Shown here in pieces: positions 33,350 to 42,178 of a DNA stretch of 64,000 nt; position 1 is the first letter of the stretch; each line of letters opens with the position of its first letter. The notes under the pieces were generated by a model. That model ran no database searches, was not told the DNA's origin, and saw nothing but the letters and a program-made list of their open reading frames with translations. Both the position numbers and the translations under genes were made by a program. The stretch is from NCBI RefSeq assembly GCF_051912845.1, contig NZ_JBNCBU010000003.1, positions 62,001 through 126,000 on the forward strand, in the 5' to 3' direction. This stretch comes from Tsuneonella sediminis. GTDB lineage: Bacteria; Pseudomonadota; Alphaproteobacteria; Sphingomonadales; Sphingomonadaceae.

Positions 33350-34769
33350 CGCACCGCCCCCGGACGCTGCGGCGACCGCGGGACCGGTGACGGTGTCGCC
33401 GGCTGCCCCGGCGCATACCGGCAGTCTGTCGCGGCGGATGATGCTGATCGCGTTCGGCTGGATTTCGATCCTGCTGCTTGCGGGCGGTTTCGCGCTCGAC
33501 CGGACCCTGACCAATCTCGTCGAAAAGAACTTCGACGACCAGCTCGGCTACATGCTCACCGCGATGATCGCTTCTGCCGAGATCGCGTCGGACGGCGAGG
33601 TCTATTTCATCCGGCCTTTGGGCGACCAGCGCTTCCTCGAGCCGAACAGCGGCCTCTACTGGCAGATCAGCGGCGAGGGACATGACGACTACCCAAGCCG
33701 CAGCCTGTGGGACCGGACGCTCGAGGTCCGTCACGACCACGCCGATGCGGCGACGCATATATACGATTCGAACCAGTTTCCCGGCGAGCCGCTGCGGGTG
33801 GCCGAGCGGTCGATCCGGCTGCCCGGCAGCGACGTGCGCTGGTGGTTCACCGTGGCGGCGAGCAGGGGCGAACTCGATTCGCAGCTTTCTCGGATCCGGT
33901 CGATCCTCGGCTGGAGTTTCGCGGTACTTGGGCTGGGCCTGTTCTCCATGGCGGTGCTGCAGACCTGGTACGGCCTCGGCCCGTTGCGCGGAGTGCGGCT
34001 GGCGATCCAGCGCATGCGGGCAAGCGGCCGGAACCGGGTGACCGATCCGCTCCCCCTCGAGGTGCAGCCGCTGGTCGACGAGTTGAACAGCCTTCTGGCC
34101 CATTCCGAACGCCAGGCTGAAGAGGCCCGCACCCATGCGGGCAATCTCGCCCATGCGCTCAAGACCCCGCTGACCGTCATCAACAACGCCGCGACGGCGC
34201 ACGCGCCCGACCTGCCGGAAACCGTGATCCGCGAGGCGGGCACGATGCGCCGCCACGTCGACCACCACCTTGCGCGGGCGAGGGCGGTGGGACGGCGCGC
34301 GGTCGGCCACGCGGCGACCACGGTATGCGAGAGCGCCGAAGCCGTCCGGCGGGCGGTCGAGCGGCTATACCCCGAGGTTCGCTTCGACCTCGCGGGCAAT
34401 CGCGCGGCCAAGGTCGCCATCGAGCGGCAGGACCTCGACGAGATTCTGGGCAACCTGATCGAGAACGCCGCCAAGTACGGGGGCGGCAGCGTGTTCGTCA
34501 CGGTGGATGCGGAGCCCGGCAGCGACACCTGCGTCATCTGGGTCGAAGACGATGGGATGGGCATTCCCGAGGAAGAACGGACGCGGATATTCGATCGCGG
34601 CGCGAGGCTAGATACCGGAAAGCCGGGTACCGGTCTCGGCCTCGCGATCGTGCGCGACGTCGCGGAAATCTACGGCGGCGGCGTCACGCTGGGCGAGAGC
34701 GAGGACCTCGGCGGATTGCACGTCCGCCTGCTCCTGCCGCGCGCGGCGGGAGTGGAAGGCGCAAGTTAG
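33297..34769 (+). CDS. Membrane sensor histidine kinase, PhoQ-like
   Basis: Cognate kinase of the preceding regulator, 490 residues if the GTG at 33297 is used. That start overlaps the regulator by 53 bases; later possibilities are GTG 33387 or ATG 33438, and no choice has a clear RBS. TM1 spans about 49-70 (MLIAFGWISILLLAGGF), a periplasmic sensor domain about 75-205, TM2 about 207-227, HAMP-like, then HisKA with NLAHALKTPLTVI and HATPase_c with LGNLIENAAKYG, VEDDGMGIPEEE and GTGLGLAIV. The H-box is AHALKTP. It ends without other genes of the operon. Confidence 0.9.
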   Translation: MDSVTASTIPTSSLARTDAPPPDAAATAGPVTVSPAAPAHTGSLSRRMMLIAFGWISILLLAGGFALDRTLTNLVEKNFDDQLGYMLTAMIASAEIASDGEVYFIRPLGDQRFLEPNSGLYWQISGEGHDDYPSRSLWDRTLEVRHDHADAATHIYDSNQFPGEPLRVAERSIRLPGSDVRWWFTVAASRGELDSQLSRIRSILGWSFAVLGLGLFSMAVLQTWYGLGPLRGVRLAIQRMRASGRNRVTDPLPLEVQPLVDELNSLLAHSERQAEEARTHAGNLAHALKTPLTVINNAATAHAPDLPETVIREAGTMRRHVDHHLARARAVGRRAVGHAATTVCESAEAVRRAVERLYPEVRFDLAGNRAAKVAIERQDLDEILGNLIENAAKYGGGSVFVTVDAEPGSDTCVIWVEDDGMGIPEEERTRIFDRGARLDTGKPGTGLGLAIVRDVAEIYGGGVTLGESEDLGGLHVRLLLPRAAGVEGAS

Positions 34770-34799
34770 GGGCCCGGGAGGCCCGGACAGGCTTTCCGG

Positions 34800-35087
34800 T
34801 CAACCGCGTGCGCGCTCGTGGTGGCGGATGACCTCGTCGATCACGAAGCGGATGAACTTCTCGCTGAACTCGGGGTCGAGCTCGGCCTCTTCGGCAAGCG
34901 CGCGCAGGCGCTGGATCTGAGCGGCCTCGCGCGCCGGGTCGGCGGGCGGAAGGGCGACCAGGGCCTTGTATTCCCCCACCGCCTGGGTGATGCGGAACCG
35001 CTCTGCCAGCATGTGGATGATCGCGGCGTCGATGTTGTCGATGCTCTTGCGAAAGCCGGCGAGCGTCTGGTCGGGGGTCTGGGCCAT
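34800..35087 (-). CDS. Chorismate mutase, AroQ class
   Basis: A 95-residue all-helical protein converting chorismate to prephenate. The start at 35087 (MAQTPDQTLAG) is chosen because it gives the usual monofunctional length. Conserved residues include R18 in FRKSIDNIDAAI, the AERFRITQAVGEYKA helix and DEVIRHHERARG near the end. It is a free-standing mutase without a dehydratase or dehydrogenase domain. It is divergent from the polyprenyl diphosphate synthase gene (64 bases). No clear RBS is seen. Confidence 0.9.
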   Translation of the reverse strand: MAQTPDQTLAGFRKSIDNIDAAIIHMLAERFRITQAVGEYKALVALPPADPAREAAQIQRLRALAEEAELDPEFSEKFIRFVIDEVIRHHERARG

Positions 35088-35151
35088 CGGCGCGCACGAT
35101 AGCGGTGATTCCACGCTTGCCAAGCTACCCGGCGATCCGCAAAGCCGGCGC

Positions 35152-36168
35152 ATGACCGCCGACGTCGTTCCGCTGAAGCGCGCAGGACAGCTGCCCTCGC
35201 TCGACCCCATGCTCGCGCTCACCGCGCCAGGGATGAACGCGGTCAACGCGGTCATCCTCGACCGCATGCAGTCGAAGATCCCGCTGATCCCCGCGCTCGC
35301 CGGACATCTCATCTCGGGCGGCGGCAAGCGGCTGCGGCCGATGCTCACGCTCGCTGGCGCCGAACTGGTGGGCTATAACGGGACGCGCCACCACCGCCTC
35401 GCCGCAGCGGTAGAGTTCATTCATACCGCCACGCTCCTGCACGATGACGTCGTCGACGGCAGCGACCTGCGGCGCGGCAAGGCGGCGGCCAACATCGTCT
35501 TCGGCAACCCGGCGACGGTGCTGGTAGGCGATTTCCTGTTTTCCCGCGCGTTCGAACTCATGGTCGAGGACGGCAGCCTGAAGGTCCTGAAGATCCTTTC
35601 GAACGCCAGCGCGGTGATTGCCGAGGGCGAGGTCGACCAGCTTACCGCGCAGCGCCAGATCGAGACCAGCGAGGAGCGTTATCTCGCGATCATCGGCGCC
35701 AAGACAGCCGCGCTGTTCGCCGCAGCAAGCCGAATCGCTGCGGTGGTTGCGGAATGCGACGAGCGGCGCGAGCAGGCCTTGGACGACTACGGGCGCAACC
35801 TAGGCATCGCCTTCCAGCTCGTCGACGACGCGATCGACTACGATTCGGACGCGAGCACGATGGGCAAGGCGCGCGGCGACGATTTCCGCGAGGGCAAGAT
35901 GACCCTGCCGGTGATCCTCGCCTATGCCCGGGGAACCGAGGAAGAGCGCCGGTTCTGGCAGTCCGCCATCGCTGGACACAAGGCCGATGACGGCGCGCTA
36001 GAGGAAGCGGCGCGGCTGATCGCGAGGCACGATGCGCTGCTAGCCACGCGCGAGCGCGCCCGGCATTTCGCCCAGCGCGCGATCGATGCCCTGTCGATCT
36101 TTCCCGACGGCGCGGCGCGGCGCGCGATGGCCGAGGCTGCCGAATTCGCCGTCTCGCGCGGGTATTGA
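35152..36168 (+). CDS. Polyprenyl diphosphate synthase (octaprenyl/decaprenyl type)
   Basis: Trans-prenyltransferase building the long side chain of ubiquinone from IPP. The start at 35152 (MTADVVPLKRAGQLPS) gives 338 residues. It has GGGKRLRPML, the first Asp-rich motif LLHDDVVDGSD, the second motif QLVDDAIDYDSD and the GKMTLPVILAY helix. The residues before the first Asp motif are typical of long-chain synthases; sphingomonads make ubiquinone-10, so a decaprenyl product is likely but not provable here. It is followed by hrpB after 30 bases. Confidence 0.92.
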   Translation: MTADVVPLKRAGQLPSLDPMLALTAPGMNAVNAVILDRMQSKIPLIPALAGHLISGGGKRLRPMLTLAGAELVGYNGTRHHRLAAAVEFIHTATLLHDDVVDGSDLRRGKAAANIVFGNPATVLVGDFLFSRAFELMVEDGSLKVLKILSNASAVIAEGEVDQLTAQRQIETSEERYLAIIGAKTAALFAAASRIAAVVAECDERREQALDDYGRNLGIAFQLVDDAIDYDSDASTMGKARGDDFREGKMTLPVILAYARGTEEERRFWQSAIAGHKADDGALEEAARLIARHDALLATRERARHFAQRAIDALSIFPDGAARRAMAEAAEFAVSRGY

Positions 36169-36198
36169 CCAGCCACGTCCTGCGCTAGGGCGCCGATA

Positions 36199-38625
36199 GT
36201 GAGCGCCAGTCTCCCGATCCACGCGGTTCTGCCCGACGTCCTTGCGGCCCTGCGGGCTTCGCCGGGTGCGGTGCTGGTCGCGCCGCCGGGGGCGGGCAAG
36301 ACCACCGCGGTCGCGCCGGCTCTGCTGAGCGAGCCGTGGTGCACCGGTCAGGTGATCGTCACATCGCCCCGGCGCGTCGCGGCGAGGGCCGCGGCCGAGC
36401 GAATGGCCGAGCTTGCCGGCGAGCCGGTTGGCGGGACTATCGGCTACGCCACCCGCATGGACAGTCGCCAGTCGGCCAGGACGCGCGTGCTCGTCGTTAC
36501 CGAGGCGATCCTCGTCAACCGGCTGCTCGACGATCCGGACCTGCCCGGCGTGTCGGCGGTCCTGTTCGACGAGGCGCACGAACGGCACCTCGACGGGGAT
36601 CTCGGCCTTGCGCTGGCGCTCGAGAGCCAATCGGTGCTGCGCGAAGACCTGCGCGTGCTGGTGATGTCGGCCACGATCGACGGCGCGCGGTTCGCGCGGC
36701 TGCTGGGCGCGCAGGCACCTGTTATCGAGAGTGCGGGCAAGGCATTCCCTCTCGATATCAGGTGGTTGGGATCGAATTCTCAGAAACGGATCGAGGACGC
36801 GATGGCTGATGCGATCGCGGTGGCACTGCGGGAAAGCGACGGCGATCTGCTCGCCTTCCTGCCCGGCGTTGGCGAGATCGAGCGGACCCGCGAGCGGCTG
36901 ATGGAACGCGTGCGCGGCGAGGAGATACTGCCGCTTCACGGACAGGTCGAGCCGGCGGGGCAGCGCGCGGCGATCCGGCGCGATCCGCAGGGGCGCCGGC
37001 GGGTCGTTCTCGCAACCAGCATTGCGGAAACCTCGCTCACGCTGGAAGGCGTATCGGTGGTGGTCGACAGCGGTCTCGCGCGGCGCGCGGAGTTCGACAA
37101 GGCGGCCGGAACCACGCACCTTGTCACCGGTCGGGCGAGCCAGGCGGCCGCCGCCCAGCGCGCGGGGCGCGCGGCGCGGCAGGGTCCCGGGGTGGCCTAT
37201 CGCCTGTGGGAGGAGGCCGCGCATCAGGGGCGTCCGCCGTTCGACCCGCCCGAAATACTGACCGCCGACCTGGCCCCGCTGGTGCTCGCGCTGGCACGGT
37301 GGGGAACGGGCGATCCGGCGGCGCTGCCGTGGCTCGATCCGCCGCCCGGCGCGGCGCTCGCCGCAGCACGCGGGCGGCTCGAGACGCTCGGCGCGCTCGA
37401 TCCTGCGGGGCGGATCACCCGGCGGGGCCTCCAGCTTGCGGCCCTGCCGCTCGATCCGGCGCACGCTGCGATGGTGCTCGCCGGGGCGGAGCGCGGCGCT
37501 GCGGTCCATGCCGCCCGCGTTGCGCTGCTGTTGCAAGAACGCGGCCTGGGCGGACGGGGCGAGGACCTCGGTGCCCGTCTTCAGCGCTGGAGCGCCGATC
37601 GCGGCCCGCGCGCCGAGGCGAGCCGCAAGCTCGCGGCCGGCTGGGCACGCAAGGCGCAGGACCTCGTCGGCGTCGGCCGTCGCGAGGATACCCCGATCGC
37701 GGTCCACCTCCTCGCCGGATTACCCGACAACCTCGCGCGGCGTCGGGATGGTTCGGGCGAACACTGGCTCTCGGCCGGGGGACGCGGGTATATCCTCGAT
37801 CCGGCAAGCCCGCTCGCCCGCGCCGAGTGGCTGGCGGTCGGCGACGCGCAAGGAGCGGCGAAGGGCGCTCGAATCACCGCCGCGCTCGCACTCGAACCGG
37901 CTGAAATAGAGCGCTGGTTGGGCTCCCGGATCGAGAAGCGCAGTGTCCTGAACTGGATGGGCAATCGGCTCGAGGCGAGGCTTGAGCGGCGGATCGGCGC
38001 GATCACGCTTTCCACGGGTCCCGATCCCGCGCCGGATGCCGGGGCAGTTGTGAATGTCCTTGTGGAAAAGGCTCTGGACAACCTGTCGAACATAGTGCCG
38101 CGCGATCTCGTCGCGCGCGCGCGTTTCGCGGGCGTGACCGCGCTCGACGAAGCGCCCCTGCGCACAACGGCCGGTCTCTGGCTTCGCCCGCTATTGGAGG
38201 GGCGCCGCGATCTCGCCGTGCCGACGGGCAGGGTGGTCGACAGTCTGCTCGGCTTGCTCGACTGGGACGCGCGGCAGACGCTCGACCGGCTCGCCCCGCG
38301 CCAATTCGTCAGCCCGGCGGGTACCTCGCATCCGATCGACTACACGGGCGACGATGCGCCCAGCGTCGAGGTTCGCGTGCAGGCGCTGTTCGGCCTCGAC
38401 AGCCACCCGGTAATCGGCGGAACCCCGCTCCTTTTGAAGCTGACCAGTCCCGCGGGTCGCCCGATCCAGTCGACCCGCGATCTGCCCGGTTTCTGGCGTG
38501 GCAGTTGGGCGGAGGTGAAGAAGGACATGAAGGGCCGTTATCCCAAGCACCGCTGGCCCGATGCACCGTGGACCGAAAAGCCGAGCCTGAAGACGAAGAA
38601 TGCCTTCCAACGATCGGAAGGCTGA
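36199..38625 (+). CDS. hrpB: ATP-dependent helicase HrpB
   Basis: DEAH-box RNA helicase of 808 residues, close to the usual 820. The GTG start at 36199 begins MSASLPIHAVLPDVLAAL. Motif I is APPGAGKTT, motif II is LFDEAHERH, motif III is VMSATI, and the second RecA domain has TSIAETSLTLEGV and QRAGRAARQGPG. The C-terminal HrpB region ends with the RYPKHRWPDAP-type motif. Its cellular role is undefined; deletion in other bacteria has mild RNA phenotypes. It is followed by the NDUFS4-like gene after 14 bases. Confidence 0.95.
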   Translation: MSASLPIHAVLPDVLAALRASPGAVLVAPPGAGKTTAVAPALLSEPWCTGQVIVTSPRRVAARAAAERMAELAGEPVGGTIGYATRMDSRQSARTRVLVVTEAILVNRLLDDPDLPGVSAVLFDEAHERHLDGDLGLALALESQSVLREDLRVLVMSATIDGARFARLLGAQAPVIESAGKAFPLDIRWLGSNSQKRIEDAMADAIAVALRESDGDLLAFLPGVGEIERTRERLMERVRGEEILPLHGQVEPAGQRAAIRRDPQGRRRVVLATSIAETSLTLEGVSVVVDSGLARRAEFDKAAGTTHLVTGRASQAAAAQRAGRAARQGPGVAYRLWEEAAHQGRPPFDPPEILTADLAPLVLALARWGTGDPAALPWLDPPPGAALAAARGRLETLGALDPAGRITRRGLQLAALPLDPAHAAMVLAGAERGAAVHAARVALLLQERGLGGRGEDLGARLQRWSADRGPRAEASRKLAAGWARKAQDLVGVGRREDTPIAVHLLAGLPDNLARRRDGSGEHWLSAGGRGYILDPASPLARAEWLAVGDAQGAAKGARITAALALEPAEIERWLGSRIEKRSVLNWMGNRLEARLERRIGAITLSTGPDPAPDAGAVVNVLVEKALDNLSNIVPRDLVARARFAGVTALDEAPLRTTAGLWLRPLLEGRRDLAVPTGRVVDSLLGLLDWDARQTLDRLAPRQFVSPAGTSHPIDYTGDDAPSVEVRVQALFGLDSHPVIGGTPLLLKLTSPAGRPIQSTRDLPGFWRGSWAEVKKDMKGRYPKHRWPDAPWTEKPSLKTKNAFQRSEG

Positions 38626-38639
38626 ATTAAGGGACGGTC

Positions 38640-38918
38640 ATGGCCGCACGCATCTACCAACGTCCGAAGAATGCCATGCAGTCCGGCAAGGCGCTCACCG
38701 ACCAGTGGATTCTCGAATTCGAGCAGTCCGAGGCGAGGAAACCGGATCCCCTCATGGGCTGGACAGGCAGCGGCGACACGCAGGCGCAGGTCGTCCTGCG
38801 GTTTCCGACCTGCGCGGACGCCCAGGCCTATGCCGCGAAGTACGGCATCCCTGCGCGGGTCCACTCGACCCCGCCCCGCGAACTCAAGATCCAGGCCTAC
38901 GCCGACAATTTCCGCTGA
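38640..38918 (+). CDS. NDUFS4-type ETC complex I subunit
   Basis: A 92-residue cytoplasmic-side accessory subunit of NADH:ubiquinone oxidoreductase in alphaproteobacteria, homologous to mitochondrial NDUFS4. Typical features are the opening AARIYQRPKNAMQSGKA, WILEFEQSE, a LMGWTGSGDTQAQV segment and the ending TPPRELKIQAYADNFR. It is outside any nuo cluster, as usual for this subunit. The start lies after GGGACGGTC, 14 bases from hrpB. Confidence 0.92.
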   Translation: MAARIYQRPKNAMQSGKALTDQWILEFEQSEARKPDPLMGWTGSGDTQAQVVLRFPTCADAQAYAAKYGIPARVHSTPPRELKIQAYADNFR

Positions 38919-38925
38919 CCCGGCG

Positions 38926-39222
38926 TCAGGCGTTGCCGTTCCTGCGGCGCGTCTCCCATCCTTTCTTCGCCGCTCTCGACCTCTTTTCCGATGATTGGCT
39001 GGAACCGCTCTTCCGACCGCCCTTGCGGCTGCTCTCGTGAGTGTCCTTTTTTCCCCTCCCGGATACCGACTTGTTCCCGCCGCCGCTTTCCTTGTTGACC
39101 GTCGCCCAAGCTCGGCGTTCCGCCTCCTTCTTCGAAACACCGCGATCTTCGTAGCCTTCCTCGATATGCTCGGCCTTGCGTTTCTGCTTGTCGGTATATT
39201 TGCCCTTGTCGCCCTGTGGCAT
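38926..39222 (-). CDS. Small Lys/Arg-rich protein annotated as plasmid-stabilisation-like
   Basis: A 98-residue basic protein (start 39222, MPQGDKGKYTDKQKRKAEHI) behind GGAGAG. Residues 1-45 form a conserved charged segment with HIEEGYEDRGVSKKEAERRAWATVNKESGGG; the rest is low-complexity Gly/Ser/Lys and ends AAKKGWETRRRNG. Database relatives are often named plasmid stabilisation protein, but no toxin-antitoxin partner or plasmid context is present here, so that name should not be read as function. It resembles small nucleic-acid-binding or KGG-type proteins. Confidence 0.78.
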   Translation of the reverse strand: MPQGDKGKYTDKQKRKAEHIEEGYEDRGVSKKEAERRAWATVNKESGGGNKSVSGRGKKDTHESSRKGGRKSGSSQSSEKRSRAAKKGWETRRRNGNA

Positions 39223-39304
39223 GATGGCTCTCCTTCGTTTGGGGAGAACGAGGAAGGCGGGAGCCGGTTGCAAACTAAACAATCGTTCGCCATATGCGCG
39301 GCCG

Positions 39305-39390
39305 GGAGTCGGTCGGACGTTTGCGTTCGCTCACCGGGTCAGGTCCGGAAGGAAGCAGCCCAGGTGGATTGCGGCGGGTCGGCCGGCTCC
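39305..39390 (+). ncRNA. ffs: Signal recognition particle RNA, small bacterial type (4.5S)
   Basis: The invariant SRP core GGTCAGGTCCGGAAGGAAGC lies at 39338-39357 and continues as AGCC, the domain IV loop that binds Ffh. The 5' segment GGAGTCGGTC (39305-39314) pairs with GGCCGGCTCC (39381-39390) with only G-U wobbles, defining a hairpin of about 86 bases. The position just upstream of dnaX is common in alphaproteobacteria. The exact ends are inferred from pairing. Confidence 0.92.
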
Positions 39391-39437
39391 TCAATCATTT
39401 CCATGACAAGCTACACTCCGTTCCCTAGCTTCGGGTC

Positions 39438-41219
39438 ATGATCGATTCCGGGGACATGTTCGGCGAAACCCCCGCCGACGAAGAGCAGGACGACACGCCG
39501 ACGGCCGCCGAGCTCGAGGCCGCGGGCCAGAGCGCGATGTTTGCCGATCCGGCGCCCGCCGCCCCGGCTGCGCCATCCGCCAAGGGCTCGCCCGCTCCGG
39601 CATCGACGCCGGCCGGCCGGCCCTACCGCGTGCTTGCGCGCAAGTATCGGCCGCAGACGTTCAGCGAGCTGATCGGGCAGGAACCGATGGTCCGCACGCT
39701 GGCCAACGCGATCAAGCGCGACAGGCTGGCTCATGCGTTTCTGATGACCGGCGTGCGCGGGGTCGGTAAGACCTCTACCGCGCGGCTGATCGCCAAGTCC
39801 CTGAACTGCATCGGGCCGGACGGTAACGGCGGGCCGACGATCGATCCGTGCGGCGTATGCGAACCCTGCCGCGCGATCGCGGAAGGGCGCCACATCGACG
39901 TGATCGAGATGGACGCTGCCTCGAATACCGGCGTCGACGACGTGCGCGAGATCATCGAGGCAGTGCGCTACGCGGCCGTTTCGGCGCGGTACAAGATCTA
40001 TATCATCGATGAAGTGCACATGCTGTCACGCAATGCTTTCAATGCCTTGCTCAAGACACTTGAGGAACCGCCACCGCATGTGAAGTTCCTTTTCGCGACC
40101 ACCGAGGTCGAGAAGCTGCCGGTCACCGTGCTCAGCCGGACCCAGCGCTTCGACCTGCGCCGTATTCCGGCCGATCTGCTCGAGCAGCAGTTCGCCTCGA
40201 TCTGCCGGCAGGAAGGCGTGGCGGCAGAACCCGAGGCGCTGGCGCTGATCGCGGGAGCCGCCGAAGGATCGAGCCGCGACGGGCTGTCGATTCTCGACCA
40301 GGCGATCGCGCATGCCGATCTCGACACCGACGGCAAGGTGACCGCAGAACGCGTGCGCGACATGCTCGGCCTTGCCGACCGGGGCGCCCAGAGACGGCTG
40401 TTCGCCAGCCTGCTCGAGGGCGATGCGAAGGGTCTGCTCGGCGCGCTTGGCGAGCAATATGCGCTCGGGGTCGAGCCGCTGGCGCTGATGCGCACGCTCA
40501 TGGATCTTACCAACCGGATCACCGTGGCGCAGGTCGGGGGCAGCGGTGCCGACGCGCCCACCGCCGAGGAACGCGCGGTGATCGAGGACTGGGCCGCACG
40601 CCTCACGCCCGGACAGCTGCACCGGCTGTGGCAACTCCTGCTCAAGGGCTACGACGAGGTGAAGGGCGCGCCGGACCCGCTCGTCGCGGCGCAGATGGCC
40701 TTGCTCCGCGCCCTTCACGCCGCCGACATGCCGGATCCGGGGGCACTCGCGAAGCGACTGGAAGAGGCTGCTTCCCGCGCCCCGCCAACACCATCCGCCG
40801 CCGATGGCGCCGCCTGGGGGCCGGGCGCCGCTGCGAAGATCGATTGGACCGCGCTTGTCGAACGCATTGAGCGCGAGGGCGGATCGCTGCACCTTGCCTC
40901 GCGCCTGAGGATGCAGGTGCGCCCCGTCGAAGTCGCTGCCGGGACTCTGGTCTTTGCCCAGGCACCGGGGTTCACCGAGGACCTCGTTCCCGAACTACGG
41001 CAGGCGCTGCACGAACTCACCGACCGGCGCTGGCAGGTGGAACAGGTCGCCGAGGGCGGCGAGCCCTCGCTCGTCGAGCGCGAGCAGGCCGCGCGCGCCG
41101 ATGCCGATGCGAAGATGCGCGCCCACCCTCTGGTGGAGGCCACCTTTGCCGCATTCCCGGAAGCCGAATTCGTCGCCGACGACGATGCCGGCGCCGTCCC
41201 ATGGAGACGAAACGCATGA
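39438..41219 (+). CDS. dnaX: DNA polymerase III subunits gamma/tau
   Basis: ATPase of the sliding-clamp loader, 593 residues. After an acidic/Ala-Pro N-terminal extension (about 1-55, which is longer than in E. coli) come YRVLARKYRPQTFSELIGQ, Walker A GVRGVGKTST, the Zn-binding cysteines in CIGPDG and PCGVCEPC, sensor motifs DEVHMLSRNAFNALLKTLEEPP and the C-terminal tau-like tail ending in DNA-polymerase-binding sequence. No obvious programmed frameshift site was checked for. Its stop overlaps the ybaB ATG. Confidence 0.95.
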   Translation: MIDSGDMFGETPADEEQDDTPTAAELEAAGQSAMFADPAPAAPAAPSAKGSPAPASTPAGRPYRVLARKYRPQTFSELIGQEPMVRTLANAIKRDRLAHAFLMTGVRGVGKTSTARLIAKSLNCIGPDGNGGPTIDPCGVCEPCRAIAEGRHIDVIEMDAASNTGVDDVREIIEAVRYAAVSARYKIYIIDEVHMLSRNAFNALLKTLEEPPPHVKFLFATTEVEKLPVTVLSRTQRFDLRRIPADLLEQQFASICRQEGVAAEPEALALIAGAAEGSSRDGLSILDQAIAHADLDTDGKVTAERVRDMLGLADRGAQRRLFASLLEGDAKGLLGALGEQYALGVEPLALMRTLMDLTNRITVAQVGGSGADAPTAEERAVIEDWAARLTPGQLHRLWQLLLKGYDEVKGAPDPLVAAQMALLRALHAADMPDPGALAKRLEEAASRAPPTPSAADGAAWGPGAAAKIDWTALVERIEREGGSLHLASRLRMQVRPVEVAAGTLVFAQAPGFTEDLVPELRQALHELTDRRWQVEQVAEGGEPSLVEREQAARADADAKMRAHPLVEATFAAFPEAEFVADDDAGAVPWRRNA

Positions 41220-41557
41220 AATCGATGGAAGAAATGCTTGCCGCCGCGAAGAAGGCCGCGGAACAGATCCAGCAACAGATGGGCGATGCCCAGGCCAAGC
41301 TCGACAGCCTTGAGGTCGAGGGGACCGCTGGCGGAGGGCTCGTCAGGATTCGGGCGACCGCGAAGGGCCGCATCCTCTCGGTGTCGATCGACGACAGCCT
41401 GATGGTGCCCGAGGACAAGCAGATGCTCGAGGATCTCGTCACGGCCGCGTTCAACGACGCGCGCGGGAAGGCCGACCAGGTGGCGAACGAGGAGATGGCC
41501 AAGATCCAGTCTGGCATGGGATTGCCTCCCGGCCTCGGAATTCCCGGTCTCGGCTAG
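41216..41557 (+). CDS. ybaB: YbaB/EbfC family nucleoid-associated protein
   Basis: A 113-residue DNA-binding protein. The ATG at 41216 overlaps the dnaX TGA (ATGA) and has GGAGACG before it. It opens with KSMEEMLAAAKKAAEQIQQQMGDAQAKL, followed by GTAGGGLVRIRATAKGRIL, and ends in a Gly/Leu/Pro-rich tail (GLPPGLGIPGLG). The usual third gene recR does not follow; instead a spore-coat-U-like gene lies downstream. Confidence 0.94.
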   Translation: MKSMEEMLAAAKKAAEQIQQQMGDAQAKLDSLEVEGTAGGGLVRIRATAKGRILSVSIDDSLMVPEDKQMLEDLVTAAFNDARGKADQVANEEMAKIQSGMGLPPGLGIPGLG

Positions 41558-41623
41558 GGGTTAACCTGTCCATAAAGGGGGCATTCGTAGTTAACCGGAT
41601 GTAACCGGGCTCCGCGCTCTGGC

Positions 41624-42106
41624 ATGGCGGACGCGATGAATCGCGCCGCGGCCCTCCTGCTCCTGCCAATGGCTGCTGCCGCCGCCAGTGGGCCAGCCCA
41701 TGCAGGGCAGGTCACCGCGGCGATGCCGGTCACGCTGGTCGTGGAGCCCGGTTGCCAGGTCAGCGCCACGCCGATGGCGTTCGCCGGCCGCCCCGGTAAC
41801 GCGATCGATGCGGAATCGCGGATCGCGGTCGCTTGCAATGGCGATGTTCCGCTGCTGGTCACACTCGACGCCGGCTCGCATGCCGAGGGCGGCCAGCGCC
41901 GGTTGGCAGGCGAAGGCGGATATGTTGCCTACGCACTCTACAGCGATTCTGCTCGCGTTACGCCCTGGACCGCGGGGATGCCGCTGGCGACGGCCACGCG
42001 CGGGGGGCAGGTCGAACTTGCTGCCTATGGGCGCATCGGTGCCGGCGAGACGCTGGGCGCCGGGGGAGCCTATGCCGACACGATCGCGATCACGATAGAT
42101 TTCTAG
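41624..42106 (+). CDS. Secreted spore-coat-protein-U-like (SCPU) domain protein
   Basis: A 160-residue exported protein (ATG 41624; a second ATG at 41636 is possible). The signal peptide ends GPAHAG (about 27). The mature part resembles the SCPU domain: TLVVEPGCQVSATPMAFAGRPG, IAVACNGDVPLLVTLDAGSH, and the ending GGAYADTIAITIDF. Two cysteines (in EPGCQV and VACNGD) are positioned as in SCPU pilin-like subunits. Such genes usually come with chaperone and usher genes, which are absent here, so it is an orphan. Confidence 0.75.
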   Translation: MADAMNRAAALLLLPMAAAAASGPAHAGQVTAAMPVTLVVEPGCQVSATPMAFAGRPGNAIDAESRIAVACNGDVPLLVTLDAGSHAEGGQRRLAGEGGYVAYALYSDSARVTPWTAGMPLATATRGGQVELAAYGRIGAGETLGAGGAYADTIAITIDF

Positions 42107-42178
42107 GTCCGCCGCACCGTCCACAGGACAGGCCGGCGCGGGATTGCAGGCCCGCAGCGGGCACCCCATATCCCTCGC

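Noticed and set aside
36040..37707. A 555-residue minus-strand open frame over hrpB
   Set aside because: HrpB helicase motifs on the plus strand explain the region.
38926..39222. Toxin-antitoxin or plasmid maintenance role from the usual name of this family
   Set aside because: No partner gene, plasmid or partition function is present; the name is historical.
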